Under the pieces are notes generated by a model, which was given only the letters and a program-made list of their open reading frames with translations, was not told where the DNA came from and searched no databases. DNA of 64,000 nucleotides, taken from contig JADKHW010000015.1 of NCBI GenBank assembly GCA_016721565.1, positions 1 through 64,000 of the forward strand. Direction: 5' to 3'. Of the stretch, positions 60,817 through 64,000 are shown one piece after another; position 1 is the first letter of the stretch; every line of letters begins with the position of its first letter. Position numbers and translations under genes: made by a program. Source of the DNA: a bacterium (GTDB lineage Bacteria > Electryoneota > RPQS01).

Positions 60817-63567
60817 ATGCCTTCTGATCCCAATAAACTGTATCTGATTGACGGCTCGGCGCTGATGTACCGGGCACATTTCGCGTTTCTACGGAGTCCA
60901 CTGGTGAATTCGCGAGGCGAAATTACGTCGGCGATCTTCGGTTTTCTGAATACGCTGATTTCGCTGATTGAAAAAGAGCAGCCGACCCATCTGGCAATTG
61001 TGTTCGATACCGCCGAACCGACGTTCCGTCACAAAGCCTATAAGGAGTATAAGGCCACACGCCAGAAGATGCCCGAGGAGTTGGTGGATCAGCTTGGCCG
61101 GTTGGATCAGGTGCTTGCCGCAACAGGAATCAAGATTCTGGCGCTACCCGGTTGGGAGGCCGATGACGTGATCGGAACTCTGGCCAAGCAAGGTGAAGAG
61201 CAAGGTTACACCGTTTACATGGTAACAGGTGATAAGGATTATCAGCAGTTGGTGACGGAGAAGGTCATGCTGTATAATCCGAAACCGGATGGCACGTTGA
61301 TCTGGTCACCGGCAGAAGTCGAAGAGAACTTTGGCGTACCGCCGTCAAAAGTTATTGACGTGTTGGCATTGATGGGCGACGCATCTGATAATGTTCCCGG
61401 TGTTGCCGGAGTCGGACCAAAGACCGCTGTGAAGCTGATTAAGGAATATGGCACGGTTGAAAATGTCCTGCAAGCCGCCCCGTCAATGAAGCCGTCGAAA
61501 CTGCGTGATTCACTGATTGAGTATGCTGAGTCCGCACGCATGTCGCTCGATCTTGTGACGATTGACGTCAACGCGCCGATTGCAGTAGACCTTGATGCGC
61601 TTGACGTAAAGCCGCTTTACAATGCCGAAATCGAACGCTTGCTGACCGAGCTTGAACTCTATCGCTTGCTGGATCGCTTGAGAGGCAGTGCTCCAGTTGC
61701 AGCCGACAGCGGTATGAAATCGGCCTCGAAGCGCGATTACAAGATTGTGCGATCGGCAGCGGAATTCAAAGCACTCATCAACAAGTGGCGCAAAGAAAAA
61801 CCGTTGCTTTCTTTCGACGTTGAGACAACTGCGGCGGATCCGATGCTGGCCGAATTGGTTGGAGCAAGCTTCTCCGTTGTTGAAGGAGAGGCATACTATG
61901 TGTCAATGGCACACTTCGATGCAAAACCAACGGGCAAGCGACAGTTCGTGCGTTTCGGTCAAGAGGCCGAGGGTGCGCTCGCCGCATATCTTGAACTCGC
62001 GGCCGAGCTTTTAGAGGACGCGAGTGTTCCGAAAGCGGGACAAAATATCAAGTACGATGCGCTCGTGTACCTCTCGTATGGTATCGTTGTTGCCTCTCTT
62101 TCGTTCGATACGATGATCGCCGCATACCTCTTGAATCCCGGAACGCGCACGCTCAGCATTGATGATTTGGCCCGCGATTATCTTAAGCTCTCCAAGATTC
62201 CGACCTCAGATTTGATCGGCTCAGGTAAGAATCAAGGCTCCATGTTTGATGTCGATCTGGAAAAAATTGCCGACTATGCGTGCGAGGACGCAGATTACGC
62301 TTTGCGGCTCGTGCATGTGCTTGAACCACAGCTTCAGAGCCAGAAAAAACTGCTCGACGAACTTGAAATGCCGCTGTCATCCGTGCTCCGCGACATGGAA
62401 TATACGGGAGTCCGGCTTGACACGGACCTGCTTTCAGAAATGTCCAAGGAGCTTGAGCGCGACCTCGCACGGCTCGAAAAGGAATGTCATGCGGCGGCGG
62501 GTGAGGTCTTCAATTTGAACTCGCCTAAGCAGCTTGGAACCATCTTATTTGAGAAGCTCAGGCTACCGGTTCAAAAGAAAACCAAGACCGGCCCCTCTAC
62601 CGATGTGGACACGCTGACCGCGCTCGCGCCGATGCATGAACTGCCCGCCAAACTTGTCGATTACCGGATTCTGTCGAAGCTCAAAGGCACATATGTTGAC
62701 GCCCTTCCCGACCTCGTGCATCCGTTTACAGGTCGCGTGCATACAACATTCAGCCAGACGATTGCAGCAACCGGAAGACTCTCCTCAAACAATCCGAATT
62801 TGCAGAACATCCCGATTCGCACCGAGGTTGGCCGCAGAATAAGAGAGGCATTCATAGCGGGAGAAGCGGGTTGGAAGATTCTCTCAGCAGACTACGGACA
62901 GATTGAATTGCGTATCATGGCTCATCTGTCCAACGACGAGACACTGCTCCAAGCCTTCCGTAGCGGCGGCGATATTCATCGAGAGACGGCGGCGAAGATT
63001 TATGGAATACCGTTGTCAGATGTCAACTCCGACATGCGCCGTGCGGCCAAAACCGTCAACTTCGGAATCATTTACGGCCAGACAGATTTCGGTTTGTCGG
63101 AACAGCTCGGCATCCCTCGCGCGGAGGCCAAAGAGTTCCGCGAACAGTATTTCAGACTCTATCCGGGAGTCAAGCAATTCATGGCTGAGACCATCTCGAA
63201 ATGCCGTGAGAACGGCTATGTGGAGACCCTGATGGGCCGCCGGAGGCAGATCACCGACATCAACAATGCCAACCGTCAGGTCCGTGAATTTGCAGAGCGC
63301 ATCGCCATCAACACTCCCGTTCAAGGCTCGGCCGCTGACATGATCAAGGTCGCGATGATCCGCATTGCGAAGCGACTCAAACAGGAAAAGTTTGCCGCTC
63401 GGATGTTGCTCCAAGTCCACGACGAACTCGTTTTCGAAGCTCCCGAATCCGAACTCATGCAACTCGAAATGATGGTCCGTGAGCAGATGTCGGAAGCCAT
63501 GAAGCTGCTCGTTCCGATCGAGGTTGACGTCGGTTACGGAGCAAATTGGCTTAAAGCACATTCCTAA
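60817..63567 (+). CDS. polA: DNA polymerase I
   Basis: A full-length 916-residue enzyme. The 5'-3' exonuclease (about 1-290) has LYLIDGSALMYRAHFAF, GWEADDVIGTL and TGDKDYQQL. The 3'-5' exonuclease has its acidic residues (SFDVETTAADP, NIKYDALVYL, YACEDADYALR), so proofreading should work. The polymerase motifs are DYGQIELRIMAHLSND (A), RRAAKTVNFGIIYGQ (B, O-helix with Phe) and VHDELVFEAPE (C). Start: ATG at 60817; a TTG at 60781 is also in frame. Confidence 0.95.
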   Translation: MPSDPNKLYLIDGSALMYRAHFAFLRSPLVNSRGEITSAIFGFLNTLISLIEKEQPTHLAIVFDTAEPTFRHKAYKEYKATRQKMPEELVDQLGRLDQVLAATGIKILALPGWEADDVIGTLAKQGEEQGYTVYMVTGDKDYQQLVTEKVMLYNPKPDGTLIWSPAEVEENFGVPPSKVIDVLALMGDASDNVPGVAGVGPKTAVKLIKEYGTVENVLQAAPSMKPSKLRDSLIEYAESARMSLDLVTIDVNAPIAVDLDALDVKPLYNAEIERLLTELELYRLLDRLRGSAPVAADSGMKSASKRDYKIVRSAAEFKALINKWRKEKPLLSFDVETTAADPMLAELVGASFSVVEGEAYYVSMAHFDAKPTGKRQFVRFGQEAEGALAAYLELAAELLEDASVPKAGQNIKYDALVYLSYGIVVASLSFDTMIAAYLLNPGTRTLSIDDLARDYLKLSKIPTSDLIGSGKNQGSMFDVDLEKIADYACEDADYALRLVHVLEPQLQSQKKLLDELEMPLSSVLRDMEYTGVRLDTDLLSEMSKELERDLARLEKECHAAAGEVFNLNSPKQLGTILFEKLRLPVQKKTKTGPSTDVDTLTALAPMHELPAKLVDYRILSKLKGTYVDALPDLVHPFTGRVHTTFSQTIAATGRLSSNNPNLQNIPIRTEVGRRIREAFIAGEAGWKILSADYGQIELRIMAHLSNDETLLQAFRSGGDIHRETAAKIYGIPLSDVNSDMRRAAKTVNFGIIYGQTDFGLSEQLGIPRAEAKEFREQYFRLYPGVKQFMAETISKCRENGYVETLMGRRRQITDINNANRQVREFAERIAINTPVQGSAADMIKVAMIRIAKRLKQEKFAARMLLQVHDELVFEAPESELMQLEMMVREQMSEAMKLLVPIEVDVGYGANWLKAHS

Positions 63568-63576
63568 CTTTTTTCT

Positions 63577-63595
63577 CGCAAGTACTTGCGTTTTG
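63577..63595 (+). terminator. Weak terminator-like hairpin
   Basis: CGCAAGTACTTGCG is self-complementary and followed by TTTT, 10 bases past the polA stop. Confidence 0.45.
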
Positions 63596-63639
63596 GCTTC
63601 TCATACTTTATATTTGACGCAATGAGGGTCCGTTAAGTG

Positions 63640-64000
63640 ATGGCCCACGGCAGTTTTGTGATCTTTGATTGGACCGTACATCCGCTCAGTCGCGGTGGCT
63701 TTCGCAGAGTGATCTTCGTGATTACGATGATTGTGATTCCGCTTGGAGTCCTGGAAGTCTTCCAACATTTCGCATGGGCAGTCTTTGCCACCCTGTTCCT
63801 TTTGGGAACACTGAGTGCATACTGGCTCCCTACGCGCTACGCGATTGACGATGAGGGGATTTGGGTTCAACGTTGGTTCTGGAAGAAGCGCAAGCTGTTC
63901 CGAGACCTGAAGCGTGTGGAGCGCGACCCGAATGGCCTGTTCGTCTCGCCGTTCGCCAGCCGCTCACGGCTCGATGGACATCGCGGATTGCTGCTGATGG
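63640..64000 (+). CDS. Membrane protein, PH-like domain, truncated at right edge
   Basis: The ATG at 63640 (or GTG at 63637) opens a frame to the window edge (120 residues visible). Residues about 24-40 and 45-62 are hydrophobic helices, followed by a stretch with the pattern YAIDDEGIWVQRWFWKKRKLFRDLKRVERDPNG, resembling bacterial PH-like domains. The C-terminal part is off the window. Confidence 0.7.
   Translation, partial: MAHGSFVIFDWTVHPLSRGGFRRVIFVITMIVIPLGVLEVFQHFAWAVFATLFLLGTLSAYWLPTRYAIDDEGIWVQRWFWKKRKLFRDLKRVERDPNGLFVSPFASRSRLDGHRGLLLM

Noticed and set aside
1..64000. tRNA, rRNA, transposase and phage genes
   Set aside because: I scanned the intergenic stretches and the proteins and found no supporting sequence.

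Overview
ORGANISM. The window looks like a chromosomal piece (about half G+C) of an uncultured bacterium from the Fibrobacterota-Chlorobiota-Bacteroidota superphylum or a neighbouring candidate phylum (KSB1, Zixibacteria, Marinimicrobia or Calditrichota-like). The main reason is a set of large secreted proteins ending in the 'YPNPFN...' type IX secretion (T9SS) sorting domain, found in five genes, together with gingipain-like C25 proteins and an OmpA protein with thrombospondin-3 repeats. I cannot name a genus. I saw no tRNA, rRNA, CRISPR array, prophage or insertion sequence. LAYOUT. 0.5-10 kb: three large secreted surface proteins on the minus strand (C25 peptidase, MAM-like repeat protein, T9SS-sorted protein). 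10-15 kb: class II photolyase, a cupredoxin/YCF48-like T9SS protein, a ClC chloride channel. 15.6-21.4 kb: a giant modular methyltransferase/glycosyltransferase gene whose last third is broken. 21.5-25 kb: methylglyoxal synthase and methionine-salvage genes mtnB-mtnD-mtnC with a convergent aminotransferase. 25.2-30.9 kb: an OmpA/TSP3 protein, then a sulfur-respiration-like operon (octaheme cytochrome c, membrane cytochrome b, two YeeE/YedE transporters, the second carrying a rhodanese domain without its cysteine). 30.9-35.5 kb: beta-helix T9SS protein, DUF438/hemerythrin/PAS protein, XRE-cupin regulator. 35.7-40.7 kb: beta-CASP hydrolase and a tightly overlapping operon sixA, thymidylate-kinase-like, thymidylate-kinase-like, ppx/gppA. 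40.7-49 kb: a giant T9SS protein and two vanadium-haloperoxidase-like lipoproteins. 49-53.7 kb: a minus-strand run of dCMP deaminase, two membrane GT2 enzymes and three small secreted or unknown proteins. 53.9-64 kb: mutY with an intact Nudix box, a C25-like T9SS protein with no catalytic residues, a secreted GyrI-like protein, a BadF-family kinase, a fibronectin-III lipoprotein, a DUF3467 protein, polA, and a truncated membrane protein at the right edge. QUALITY OF THE SEQUENCE. At least a dozen genes are interrupted by single-base indels, very often one base missing from a run of identical bases, and at least two more by an in-frame TAG. In each case the reading continues with clear family homology in the other frame or past the stop. 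This pattern fits an assembly with residual long-read or homopolymer errors better than mass pseudogene formation, so I give the restored gene spans and mark each break. HOW IT FITS TOGETHER. The window suggests an anaerobic or facultative environmental heterotroph. It invests in secreted proteins and glycan assembly, has a periplasmic multiheme/sulfur-compound electron sink, and salvages methylthioadenosine. The most unusual gene sets are the octaheme cytochrome/YeeE/dead-rhodanese operon, the four-gene overlap operon of a histidine-phosphatase, two kinase paralogues and an exopolyphosphatase, and the seven-module glycan enzyme.
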